DNA of 64,000 nt from Gammaproteobacteria bacterium. Its GTDB lineage: Bacteria > Pseudomonadota > Gammaproteobacteria > Pseudomonadales > JAUIET01. This document shows, piece by piece, positions 46,210-54,660 of this stretch (positions are counted from its first letter, which is position 1; every line of letters starts with the position of its first letter). The stretch lies in NCBI GenBank assembly GCA_030429735.1, contig JAUIET010000001.1, positions 1 to 64,000 of the forward strand, given 5' to 3'. The notes below the pieces were generated by a model that was not told the DNA's origin, searched no databases, and worked only from the letters and a program-made list of their open reading frames with translations. A program made the translations under genes and the position numbers.

Positions 46210-47208
46210 CTACTGTTTGATCGCGGTCAGTATTTCCGCGTGCTGCTCGGCCGGCAAACGTGGCCCAAAGTCTGAAACAACGCGCGCCGACGCCAGGCTA
46301 GCCAGATCACCCGCCTGCTGCAAAGACCAACCGGCACATATTGCATGCAGAAATGCGCCGGCAAACATATCACCGGCACCATTGGTATCCACTGCTTTAA
46401 CCGTGACCGGTGCGATTGGCAGTCGCTGCCCGGCATCACAGACCAGAGCACCTCGCGCACCGCAGGTTACCGCCACAATACTGGCATCATCCAACAAACA
46501 GTCGATTGCGCTGTCGAGAGTTTCGGTCCCCGCCCAACTCATGGCTTCCGCCTCATTGCAAAACAACAGGTCGACCTTGTCACCGAGCATTTCTCTCAGA
46601 CCGTCTTGAAAGCTGTCTACCAAAAATGGATCCGACAAACTCAGCGCTGTTTTAACGCCGTTGGCCTCAGCCAGTTTGCGTGCCTTGACAGCAGCCGCCC
46701 GGCCGGTTGCGGATGTCACCAGATAACCTTCAATGTACACGTACTGTGAGTTTTGCAGCGCATACTCATCAAGTTCGGCTTCTGACAAATGTTCGCTGAT
46801 ACCCAAAAAGGTATTCATACTTCGCTCTGCATCTGGCGTAATCAGCACCAGACACTTACCAGTTATTCCATTGGAACCATTGGCGTTTTGATTGTAAGCA
46901 ACACCAGCATCATTCAGATCAGCCAGATAAAAGCTTCCATTATCATCAGACGCCACTTTGCACGAGTAAAAAGCCTTGCTGCCGAAGTAGCTGCTGGCAA
47001 TTACACTGTTGCACGCGGAACCACCACTCGCTCGACGGGAGTCTTCAAGATGGGCGTGCAAATGATCTAACAACTCGAATTGTCGCGCCTCATCTACGAG
47101 CGTCATAACACCTTTGTCAACCCCAGCACTTTGCAGAAATTCATCGCTTACTTCAATTTCGGTATCAACCAACGCAGCGCCAATACCATAAATGTCGTAC
47201 TTACTCAT
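46210..47208 (-). CDS. PfkB-family carbohydrate kinase, adenosine kinase-like
   Basis: A 332-residue ribokinase/PfkB-family kinase. The N-terminal GIGAALVDTEIEV and GGSACNSVIASSYFG segments and the catalytic-base signature DTNGAGDMFAGAFLHAI are clear, and the overall pattern resembles bacterial adenosine kinase-like proteins. The start chosen is the Met of MSKYDIYGIG with GGAG upstream; the frame opens 22 codons earlier. Substrate (nucleoside versus sugar) is uncertain. It is convergent with the copper-chaperone gene, four bases apart. Confidence 0.85.
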   Translation of the reverse strand: MSKYDIYGIGAALVDTEIEVSDEFLQSAGVDKGVMTLVDEARQFELLDHLHAHLEDSRRASGGSACNSVIASSYFGSKAFYSCKVASDDNGSFYLADLNDAGVAYNQNANGSNGITGKCLVLITPDAERSMNTFLGISEHLSEAELDEYALQNSQYVYIEGYLVTSATGRAAAVKARKLAEANGVKTALSLSDPFLVDSFQDGLREMLGDKVDLLFCNEAEAMSWAGTETLDSAIDCLLDDASIVAVTCGARGALVCDAGQRLPIAPVTVKAVDTNGAGDMFAGAFLHAICAGWSLQQAGDLASLASARVVSDFGPRLPAEQHAEILTAIKQ

Positions 47209-47237
47209 TGTGTTTAACTCCTGCATACACGTGTTTG

Positions 47238-47681
47238 CTAACAATAGCCGTAGAAATTTTTTGACCAGCGGCAATACTCCTTCGCAGTGCCACTGGCCAG
47301 CATAGCCTGGTTCAGATCTTTGCCGGCTTCATCCTCACAACGCGCCACCGTACGACCATATTTATCAATATCCTGCACGTGACAGCGCAATCGTTTGCCG
47401 TGCGCCAAACGCTGCAATTGCGAACGCGCCGCATTGTACCCTGACTCTGACGTTTCCGGCGCGTCAACCGCCCAAAGGCGAATTTGTTTCTTGTGGCCAC
47501 GCAGATACAGGCTGTCTCCGTCAACTACTCGATCGGTTTTACCCTCTATTGTCTGACCGACTGCCAATGACGATTGCCCGGTAGATGCCGCGGCGGTATC
47601 GCTGTCTGGCGACAATCGCTGAACAACCAACATCAGCGCCAGCAGGCCAATGATTACGAGCAGTTTTACGCGCTGATTCAT
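47238..47681 (-). CDS. Thermonuclease (SNase)-family nuclease, exported
   Basis: A 147-residue protein with an N-terminal membrane or signal segment (LLVIIGLLALMLVVQ) and a staphylococcal-nuclease-like fold. The catalytic pattern shows as DRVVDGDSL, LWAVDAPE and DKYGRTVARC, with the family Arg and Glu positions in IRLWAVDAPETSE. Several cysteines (HVQD...ARCED, YCRWSKNFYGYC) are unusual for an exported nuclease and could form disulfides. It overlaps the pgpA start by four bases. It is probably a periplasmic nuclease; target unknown. Confidence 0.85.
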   Translation of the reverse strand: MNQRVKLLVIIGLLALMLVVQRLSPDSDTAAASTGQSSLAVGQTIEGKTDRVVDGDSLYLRGHKKQIRLWAVDAPETSESGYNAARSQLQRLAHGKRLRCHVQDIDKYGRTVARCEDEAGKDLNQAMLASGTAKEYCRWSKNFYGYC

Positions 47682-48196
47682 CCCAGCAAGAATCCCGGCA
47701 GACCAACTTGTTCAACAATAAATACAAGCCCGATGGCCATCAGCGCCGCCAGCACGTCATCGAGCATTACGCCCAGACCGCCATGCACATTGCGATCAAA
47801 CCAGCGTATGGGCCAAGGTTTCACAATATCAAACAGACGAAACAGCAAAAAACCGACTGCCGCAGACGCCAGTAGAGGAAAGTCCATGACACGCTGTAAA
47901 TACAGCAAAACCATCCACTGCCCGACAAATTCATCCCACACAACAGCACCATGATCGTGCGCGCCCAGCGCTGCTGCCGCAGCTCCGCACAATCCTATAC
48001 CGATAACAAAAGACGTCAGCAGAATGGCAATCGCCCATTGCAATGACAAACCCGGGAACAACAGGCCGTACAAACCCACTGCTAACACACTACCCCAGGT
48101 GCCAGGCGCTTTAGGAAGCAAACCGGAGCCGAAGCCCAGGGCCAGTAGTAATACCGGGTTTCGACAGAGCTGAGCAAAGCTTGGCAAGGCGGTCAT
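47678..48196 (-). CDS. pgpA: Phosphatidylglycerophosphatase A
   Basis: Membrane phosphatase that dephosphorylates phosphatidylglycerophosphate to phosphatidylglycerol. The family motifs are GSGLLPKAPGTWGS, VVWDEFVGQW, FRLFDIVKPWPIRW and MLDDVLAA, among several membrane segments. It has 172 residues, the E. coli size. It overlaps thiL by one base in the conserved nusB-thiL-pgpA order. Confidence 0.95.
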   Translation of the reverse strand: MTALPSFAQLCRNPVLLLALGFGSGLLPKAPGTWGSVLAVGLYGLLFPGLSLQWAIAILLTSFVIGIGLCGAAAAALGAHDHGAVVWDEFVGQWMVLLYLQRVMDFPLLASAAVGFLLFRLFDIVKPWPIRWFDRNVHGGLGVMLDDVLAALMAIGLVFIVEQVGLPGFLLG

Positions 48197-49170
48197 TACG
48201 CGACAAAGCCTTTCTGGTTGGAAAAGTGCTGATAGCCTTTTTCTAACGGAGCTGCCATTAAGCGCCCCTTTGAGTCAAGCAGCTGTAATTCGCCAGTGTC
48301 GTTTACCTGACCGATTCGGTGCAAATCAAAGCCGGAAAGGGCCGGCGAGCTCACCAGCTCATCAGGCATAGTGAAGCACAAACGGTAGTCATCCCCTCCC
48401 GACAGTGCCCACGATCGGGCAACTTCCCTATCACCGGCTATCAATTTCGCTTCAGGAGACACCGGCAGGGAATCAGTGTGGATTTCTGCCCCCAGCTTGC
48501 TTGCTATCAAAATATGACTGAGGTCAGCGAGCAATCCATCCGACACATCGATTGCCGCATGGGCACGACCACACAGGGCCTGGCTCAATTTTGCGTGCAC
48601 AGTAGGTGAGTAGAACCGTTTGTGCAGATAGCTGCCTTCATGCAATTCATCACGCTCAATCAATGTCAACGCGGCAGCCCCGTCTCCCAGCGAACCATCG
48701 ACATATATACCGTCACCCAACTTTGCGCCGTCACGCCGTAACGCGTGTTTGGCTGCAACGCAGCCGATAACAGTTATCGTCAGCGAGAGCGGCCCGGATG
48801 TTGTGTCACCGCCTACCAGAGGTAAGGCATATTCTCTGGCCGTGGCCTCCAATCCATGCGCAAAAGACCGCATCCACTGCTCATCGACAGACGGCACACT
48901 CAGCGCCAGAGTAAACGCGTGGGCGGTCGCACCCATGGCGGCAAGATCACTGATATTGGTGCGCAGAGCACGGCTGGCCACCCACTCGCCTTTGGCGTCA
49001 GCCGGAAAGTGAACCCCCGCATTCAAGGTGTCAGTGGATACCGCCAGATGCTGGCCAGGTTCAGGGCCGGAGATTATTGCGCAGTCATCGCCAACACCCA
49101 GCACACACTGTGGGCTAGCCAGGTCGAGATCAGAAAAGTACTTTTTAATCAGCTCGAACTCTGCGGTCAT
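48196..49170 (-). CDS. thiL: Thiamine-monophosphate kinase
   Basis: Phosphorylates thiamine monophosphate to the active diphosphate. Motifs are GVGDDCAIIS, the ATP-binding AVSTDTLNAGVHFP, LGDGIYVDGSLGDGAAAL and the DVSDGLLADLSHI catalytic segment. It has 324 residues, the E. coli size (325). It overlaps nusB by four bases (ATGA) and pgpA by one, so the cluster is translationally coupled. Confidence 0.96.
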   Translation of the reverse strand: MTAEFELIKKYFSDLDLASPQCVLGVGDDCAIISGPEPGQHLAVSTDTLNAGVHFPADAKGEWVASRALRTNISDLAAMGATAHAFTLALSVPSVDEQWMRSFAHGLEATAREYALPLVGGDTTSGPLSLTITVIGCVAAKHALRRDGAKLGDGIYVDGSLGDGAAALTLIERDELHEGSYLHKRFYSPTVHAKLSQALCGRAHAAIDVSDGLLADLSHILIASKLGAEIHTDSLPVSPEAKLIAGDREVARSWALSGGDDYRLCFTMPDELVSSPALSGFDLHRIGQVNDTGELQLLDSKGRLMAAPLEKGYQHFSNQKGFVA

Positions 49171-49622
49171 TGCGCCTTATTCGCCGTTTCTACTGTGCGC
49201 AGCGTGTTGGCGAGCTTATCCAGCACACCGTTAACGTATTTGTGGCTGTCGGTGGCGCCAAACTTTTTTGCCAGATTAACGTACTCGTTGATCACGACTT
49301 TGTAAGGCACATCAATCTTTTCCTGCAACTCAAATGCACCTACCTTGAGCAGCGCAAGCTCTACAATATCTAACTCAGAGACCTTTCGGTCGAGACATTG
49401 GCCCAACAGTTGTTCCAGCGCCTCTGAGTTCAGCACAGCCCCATGAAGTAATTCCCGGAAATACTCCAGATCAGTTTTCGAAAGATCGTAATCGGCAACG
49501 AACTCGGCCTCTATTTGACTGCTCTCGGCCCCAGCCATGTGCCATTGGTAGACGGCCTGTGTCGCATAGTGGCGCGCCTGCTTGCGGGCGGCTATGTGCC
49601 GCTGATGCTTGTTATCTGACAT
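49167..49622 (-). CDS. nusB: Transcription antitermination protein NusB
   Basis: Binds boxA RNA together with S10 (NusE) in rRNA antitermination. The 151-residue product shows the family N-terminus (ARKQARHYATQAVYQWH), a central acidic helical region (DYLSKTDLEYFRELL-type) and the C-terminal INEYVNLAKKFGATDSHKYV. E. coli NusB has 139 residues. It lies 12 bases after ribH. Confidence 0.95.
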   Translation of the reverse strand: MSDNKHQRHIAARKQARHYATQAVYQWHMAGAESSQIEAEFVADYDLSKTDLEYFRELLHGAVLNSEALEQLLGQCLDRKVSELDIVELALLKVGAFELQEKIDVPYKVVINEYVNLAKKFGATDSHKYVNGVLDKLANTLRTVETANKAQ

Positions 49623-49634
49623 TAGAGTAGGTGT

Positions 49635-50105
49635 TTAGATCTTGCTCAACAAGCTGGCCATTTCAAGTGCCGACAACGCAGCTTCTTCGCCCTTATTGCC
49701 CGCCTTTGTGCCGGCACGCTCAATGGCCTGCTCTATCGAATCAACCGTCAGAACACCAAAAGCAACCGGCACGCCAGAGTCCAGACTGACTTGCGCCAGC
49801 CCCTTTACGCATTCACCGGACACATACTCAAAATGCGGGGTGCCGCCCCGGATCACGGCGCCCAGGGCGATGATGGCGTCATAGCCGTCTTTCGCAGCGA
49901 CCTTACTCGCCAGCAACGGTAGCTCATATGCCCCGGGGGCCCGATAAACAGATATGTCTTTCTCGGCAACACCGTGACGCCGCAGGGTATCCACCGCGCC
50001 AGTCACCAGGCTGTCGACAATAAAACTGTTGAATCGAGACACGACCAAAGCAAACTTTCGTTTAGCACCGGTGAAATCGCCTTCAAATGTAGAAATTTCG
50101 CTCAT
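49635..50105 (-). CDS. ribH: 6,7-dimethyl-8-ribityllumazine synthase RibH
   Basis: Forms the lumazine precursor of riboflavin. Motifs are [20 protein letters not shown], the [12 protein letters not shown] segment, [17 protein letters not shown] and the catalytic region [21 protein letters not shown]. The start chosen is the Met of [11 protein letters not shown] (156 residues); the frame is open 15 codons upstream. It is the upstream gene of ribH-nusB-thiL-pgpA and is divergent from the dienelactone-hydrolase gene. No FMN riboswitch was seen in the 150-base gap. Confidence 0.96.
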   Translation of the reverse strand: MSEISTFEGDFTGAKRKFALVVSRFNSFIVDSLVTGAVDTLRRHGVAEKDISVYRAPGAYELPLLASKVAAKDGYDAIIALGAVIRGGTPHFEYVSGECVKGLAQVSLDSGVPVAFGVLTVDSIEQAIERAGTKAGNKGEEAALSALEMASLLSKI

Positions 50106-50255
50106 AGTACGTATCCCATAGACTGAAGCGGCGCATTGAGCTGGCCGCAAAGCATACTATTATAGCCTTTACAGAGCCAGCCGTGTTCGGTTTGCTCGTG
50201 GCTTGCCCGCCACCATCGTAATCGCTACAGTAACCACTCAGAATGCAGACCTGCT

Positions 50256-50966
50256 ATGAACAAAACAGACTTTTTTCTAGACACTGAACACGCGGCCCAG
50301 GCCGGTGGTGCTATTCCCTGCACGCACATTTCCAGAGCCGATGAAGAAAGCTGCAAAAACGATCCGTGCTTGCTGATCGTTCCGTCAGTGTTTGGTTTCA
50401 ACTCAACATTCATGCTGCATTGTCAGCGCTTCATTGATAAAGGCATGCAGGTGTATTCGCTGGACAGTTTCTGGCGCACTTGCCCAGGCGCGCTGGAAGC
50501 CGATGAAGCGGGTATGCCGCAAGCGATGGCGCGCATGGCCGCATTAACCGACAAAGATTGTGATTCTGACCTTAGCGCCCTAACCAGTTACATACGCGCA
50601 CTACACCCCGGCGTACCGGTGATCGGCCTGGGCATCTGCTTTGGCGGTCGTCCCATCGTGCGCGCTGCCTGCGATAAGGAAATTGATTCTGTAGTCGCGT
50701 GGCACGGCGTTCGCATTTGCGAGCTGGGTGACCGGCTGCAAACGCTGGATTGCGCCGGCGTGCTACACTTTGGCTCTATTGATGCGTGGACCCCTGAAGA
50801 AGATTGCAAAGCGCTGCAACAGCGCTTCCGGAATAAGCCGCACGTCGAGATAGTTGTGCATCAGGGTTGCGATCACGGCTTCACGCATGTCAACCGGCCA
50901 AGCGTGTTTAAACAGGAAGCGTATGACGCTGCCTTTGATAGCGTAGTGAAGCTGGCAAGCCCCTAG
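50256..50966 (+). CDS. Dienelactone hydrolase family protein
   Basis: A 236-residue alpha/beta hydrolase. The catalytic triad of dienelactone hydrolase can be placed: the Cys nucleophile in GLGICFGGRPIV, the Asp in SIDAWTPEED and the His in QGCDHGFTHV. An additional Cys next to the His may be of note. The gene lies on the plus strand between ribH and ribE, a place where, from memory, the Pseudomonas cluster has ribBA on the other strand, so it probably entered independently. Substrate unknown. Confidence 0.85.
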   Translation: MNKTDFFLDTEHAAQAGGAIPCTHISRADEESCKNDPCLLIVPSVFGFNSTFMLHCQRFIDKGMQVYSLDSFWRTCPGALEADEAGMPQAMARMAALTDKDCDSDLSALTSYIRALHPGVPVIGLGICFGGRPIVRAACDKEIDSVVAWHGVRICELGDRLQTLDCAGVLHFGSIDAWTPEEDCKALQQRFRNKPHVEIVVHQGCDHGFTHVNRPSVFKQEAYDAAFDSVVKLASP

Positions 50967-50973
50967 CAGCGGT

Positions 50974-51630
50974 TCACTGTGCCGGTGCAAAGCCATTGTC
51001 CACCAGGCTAGAATAGCTCAGGCCGTCGGCTTTCCCGGCCCCGACAGTCAGTAAACGCTCGACATACCGTGCTATCACATCAACTTCAATGTTCACACGC
51101 GTTCCGGCTTTATAGGTGCCGAACAAGGTCACTTGCTGCGTGTGCGGAATAATGTTCACACTGAACTCGTTGCCACTCACCTCATTGACCGTGAGACTCA
51201 CGCCATCCACTGTAATAGAACCCTTTTTGGCAATGTAACGCGCCAGCTCATCGGGAACGCGAATAACGTAACGAGTACTGCGCGCATCATTTTCTGAGCG
51301 ACAGACCTCACCAACACCATCTACGTGACCACTGACAATATGTCCACCCAATGGCTCGCTGGGTCGAACGGCCATCTCCAGATTCACGCTGGCGCCAGCC
51401 GCCAATTGTTGCAATGTAGTGTTGTCCAGCGTTTCATTTGAGACGTCAGCATGAAATACATGCCCCTGCAACGAGGTAACCGTTAGGCATACACCATTGA
51501 CCGCGATGCTGTCGCCTATATTGGCAGCCGCAAGACCCAGACTCTCGGCACGAACAACTAGCACGGCATCACCTTGCGCCTGCTCTATACGGTCAATATG
51601 CCCGAGAGCCTGAATAATTCCTGTAAACAT
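50974..51630 (-). CDS. ribE: Riboflavin synthase alpha chain
   Basis: Dismutates two lumazines to riboflavin. The tandem lumazine-binding repeats are recognisable: MFTGIIQALGHI, SIAVNGVCLTV, FHADVSNETL and the second GGHIVSGHVDG, TVDGVSLTVNEV and NIIPHTQQVTL. It has 218 residues, the family norm. It lies 37 bases after ribD. Also called ribC in some genera. Confidence 0.96.
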   Translation of the reverse strand: MFTGIIQALGHIDRIEQAQGDAVLVVRAESLGLAAANIGDSIAVNGVCLTVTSLQGHVFHADVSNETLDNTTLQQLAAGASVNLEMAVRPSEPLGGHIVSGHVDGVGEVCRSENDARSTRYVIRVPDELARYIAKKGSITVDGVSLTVNEVSGNEFSVNIIPHTQQVTLFGTYKAGTRVNIEVDVIARYVERLLTVGAGKADGLSYSSLVDNGFAPAQ

Positions 51631-51667
51631 GGTTTCCTGCCTGTCGCTGAGGTTGACGATTTATTCG

Positions 51668-52780
51668 CTAATGATAAATGGGTGCACAGTCGATGCGTAC
51701 ATCATTACCGATCAAACGCACGCTGTTGAGCCGCAGATCAATACTGTCTCGCATGGTTTGTATTGGCAACTGCAATAGCGGTCGCCCTTCGCTTCCCATC
51801 AATTTTGGCGCCATGTAGACAATCAACTCGTCAATCAAACCCTGTTGCAGAAAGGCGCCGGCCAGGGTCGGGCCTGCTTCCAGCAAAATCTCATTGCAGT
51901 CAAGCTTAAGCAATGCGCGCAGTACGGCTGCCGGCTCCGGTTGCACCGTATCAAATTTGAGTACGTGCGGCGCTTGATCACCGGAACCAAACTGGAGCTG
52001 ACTGGCATTTCTACCCAGGGCGATCACAATATCGCCGGCAGAACTGAACAGCGCCGCTCCTGGCGGGCAACGCCCAACGCTGTCCATGACCACGCGCTTT
52101 GGCTGTCGCTCGCCAAGCTGGGCACGGGCGGTTTCGCCAAGCGCTTCGGCGCGCACGTTCAGCCTCGCATCGTCATCGAGTATGGTATTGATACCCGTCA
52201 GCACAGCACAACTCTGTGCACGCAGATCCTGCACGTCGTTACGCGCTTCAACACCGGTAATCCATTGGCTTTCACCGCTGGCCATTGCCGTTCGCCCATC
52301 AAGACTCATGGCCAGCTTACACCGCACGTAAGGCAACCCCGTTTCTTGTACTTTGATGTAACCGGGATTCAATGCGCGCGCATCTGCGCCCATCAGCCCC
52401 TCGTCGACCACAATACCCGCCGCCTGCAACTCAGCGATACCCTTACCGGAGACTTTAGGGTGCGGGTCGCGCATGGCACAAACAACCCGGCTGATACCTG
52501 CTTCGATCAATGAGCGACTGCAGGCCGGGGTTCGACCAACAAAGCTACAGGGCTCCAGAGTGACATACGCGGTGCACCCCTGCGCATTGGCTCCCGCTTT
52601 TTGCAAGGCCATGGCTTCCGCGTGCGCTTCACCTGCTCGCTCATGCCAACCTTCAGCAATCGGAACTTCATCTTTAGTCAGCACACATCCTACGCGAGGA
52701 TTGGGTGTGGTTGAGTACCAACCGCGTCGCGCAAGCTCGACGGCTCTCGCCATATGTGATTTGTCAGATTCGTTGAACAC
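51668..52780 (-). CDS. ribD: Bifunctional pyrimidine deaminase/reductase RibD
   Basis: Two consecutive steps of riboflavin synthesis. The deaminase zinc site is HAEAMALQKAG with TLEPCSFVGRTPAC. The reductase domain has VRCKLAMSLDGRTAMASGES and CNEILLEAGPTLAGAFLQQG. It has 370 residues, the E. coli size. It lies 35 bases after nrdR, and the nrdR-ribD order is conserved in gammaproteobacteria. Confidence 0.96.
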   Translation of the reverse strand: MFNESDKSHMARAVELARRGWYSTTPNPRVGCVLTKDEVPIAEGWHERAGEAHAEAMALQKAGANAQGCTAYVTLEPCSFVGRTPACSRSLIEAGISRVVCAMRDPHPKVSGKGIAELQAAGIVVDEGLMGADARALNPGYIKVQETGLPYVRCKLAMSLDGRTAMASGESQWITGVEARNDVQDLRAQSCAVLTGINTILDDDARLNVRAEALGETARAQLGERQPKRVVMDSVGRCPPGAALFSSAGDIVIALGRNASQLQFGSGDQAPHVLKFDTVQPEPAAVLRALLKLDCNEILLEAGPTLAGAFLQQGLIDELIVYMAPKLMGSEGRPLLQLPIQTMRDSIDLRLNSVRLIGNDVRIDCAPIYH

Positions 52781-52815
52781 TTGAGTAACTCACTGCAACA
52801 CACTCCGGCACGCTA

Positions 52816-53268
52816 CTACTCATTCGATAACTTGTCTATTTCCTGACGGAATTCATCCAGGTCTTGAAAACTGCGATACACCGACGCAAACCGCACGTAA
52901 GCCACGTGGTCAATTTCCTTCAACTGCTCCATCACGAGTTCACCGATTTTCATCGCCGGCACTTCCCGCTCACCCATAGACTGCAAGGCGTGCTTAATAT
53001 GGTTAACGGCTGTGTCAATGGTTTCAATACTGACCGGGCGCTTTTCCAGGGCTTTTTGAACACCCGAGCGCAGTTTCGATTCATTGAATGGTTCAGGTAC
53101 ATTATTGGATTTGATAATACGCGGCATCAGCAATTCAGCCACTTCGTAAGTGGTAAAACGCTCAGCGCAACTAAGACACTCTCGACGACGACGAATCTGA
53201 TCGCCGTCGCTAACCAAACGCGAATCAATCACTTTCGTTTCTGCTTCGTTACAAAAAGGGCAGCGCAT
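52816..53268 (-). CDS. nrdR: Transcriptional repressor NrdR
   Basis: Nucleotide-sensing repressor of ribonucleotide reductase genes. The 150-residue product has the zinc ribbon ([17 protein letters not shown], then [12 protein letters not shown]) and the ATP-cone domain ([19 protein letters not shown] through [19 protein letters not shown]). It lies 14 bases after glyA. No NrdR boxes were searched for in this window. Confidence 0.97.
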   Translation of the reverse strand: MRCPFCNEAETKVIDSRLVSDGDQIRRRRECLSCAERFTTYEVAELLMPRIIKSNNVPEPFNESKLRSGVQKALEKRPVSIETIDTAVNHIKHALQSMGEREVPAMKIGELVMEQLKEIDHVAYVRFASVYRSFQDLDEFRQEIDKLSNE

Positions 53269-53282
53269 CGCGTATCAGCCGT

Positions 53283-54539
53283 TTAGCTGCCATACACCGG
53301 GTAGCGCGCACACAGCTCTGACACTTCGTCACGCACCGCTGAATTAACAGCCTCGCTGTCAATATCATTGACGATGCGTGCAATCCACTCGGCAATTTGC
53401 TTCATTTCAGCTTCTTTGAAACCGCGCCGCGTACACGCCGGAGTGCCCACCCGCAAACCGCTGGTAACAAACGGTGAGCGTGGGTCATTCGGTACTGCAT
53501 TTTTGTTCACCGTAATATGCGCACGACCCAGCGCTGCATCAGCATCTTTACCAGTGATGTCTTTGCTGATCAGGTCAACCAGAAAAAGGTGATTTTCCGT
53601 ACCTCCAGACACTACATCTATGCCCTGCGCCATAATTTCCTTCGCCAATGCCTTGGCATTGCTGACCACCTGGCCCTGATACGCCTTGTATTCATCACTC
53701 ATGGCTTCCTTAAAGCAAATGGCTTTTGCTGCGATGATGTGCATTAGCGGACCACCCTGACCACCGGGAAACACCGCTGAATTCAGCTTTTTCTCCAGCG
53801 CTTCATTGGCCTTGGCCAAAATAATGCCGCCGCGCGGGCCACCCAGGGTTTTATGCGTTGTGGATGTGGTCACATCCGCGATTTGCACCGGGCTGGGGTA
53901 GTGACCGCTGGCGACCAAACCGGCAACATGCGCCATATCTACCACCAGATAAGCACCAACTTCGTCAGCTATATCGCGAAAGCGCTGCCAGTCGGCAATC
54001 ATGGAATACGCGGAAAAGCCGGCCATGATCATTTTTGGCTTGTGTTCACGCGCTAAATCAGCCACCTGATCATAATCAATCTCGCCAGTCTCCGGGTGCA
54101 AGCCGTACTGAACTGCGTTATAAATTTTTCCCGAGAAATTTACCGATGCACCGTGTGTGAGATGACCGCCGTGCGCCAGGCTCATTCCAAGCACCGTATC
54201 ACCGGGTTCCATCAATGCCATATACACCGCTGAATTTGCTTGTGAACCCGAGTGGGGTTGAACGTTGGCGTAGTCAGCCCCAAACAGCGACTTCACCCGT
54301 TCGATGGCTAATTGCTCGACGGTATCAACATGCTCACAGCCGCCGTAGTAGCGTTTTTCCGGGTAGCCTTCGGCGTATTTGTTGGTCAGCACCGAACCCT
54401 GCGCTTGCATGACTCGCGGACTGGCGTAGTTTTCTGACGCAATAAGCTCAATATGCTGCTCCTGGCGCTGCTCTTCCGCAACGATTGCCTGCCAAATTTC
54501 CTGATCAAAACCTGCAATGGTTTGCTGCTTGCTGAACAT
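53283..54539 (-). CDS. glyA: Serine hydroxymethyltransferase
   Basis: PLP enzyme that interconverts serine and glycine and supplies methylene-tetrahydrofolate. Motifs are [47 protein letters not shown], and the PLP-Lys segment [18 protein letters not shown]. The ATG at 54539 ([11 protein letters not shown], 418 residues) is chosen over the TTG one codon earlier, with AAAGGG upstream. It precedes nrdR-ribD-ribE. Confidence 0.98.
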   Translation of the reverse strand: MFSKQQTIAGFDQEIWQAIVAEEQRQEQHIELIASENYASPRVMQAQGSVLTNKYAEGYPEKRYYGGCEHVDTVEQLAIERVKSLFGADYANVQPHSGSQANSAVYMALMEPGDTVLGMSLAHGGHLTHGASVNFSGKIYNAVQYGLHPETGEIDYDQVADLAREHKPKMIMAGFSAYSMIADWQRFRDIADEVGAYLVVDMAHVAGLVASGHYPSPVQIADVTTSTTHKTLGGPRGGIILAKANEALEKKLNSAVFPGGQGGPLMHIIAAKAICFKEAMSDEYKAYQGQVVSNAKALAKEIMAQGIDVVSGGTENHLFLVDLISKDITGKDADAALGRAHITVNKNAVPNDPRSPFVTSGLRVGTPACTRRGFKEAEMKQIAEWIARIVNDIDSEAVNSAVRDEVSELCARYPVYGS

Positions 54540-54660
54540 CAAAATACCCTTTGTGAATGGCGCATGAAAGGAGCGCGCATTCTACATGAATGGGCTGCAT
54601 CGAACATTATTTCTGGGGAATTTATCGTGGCGAATGCCGGATACCAGACGGCGTGCGAGG

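Noticed and set aside
50106-50255. FMN riboswitch upstream of ribH or of the dienelactone hydrolase
   Set aside because: The conserved RFN-element stems could not be found in either orientation.
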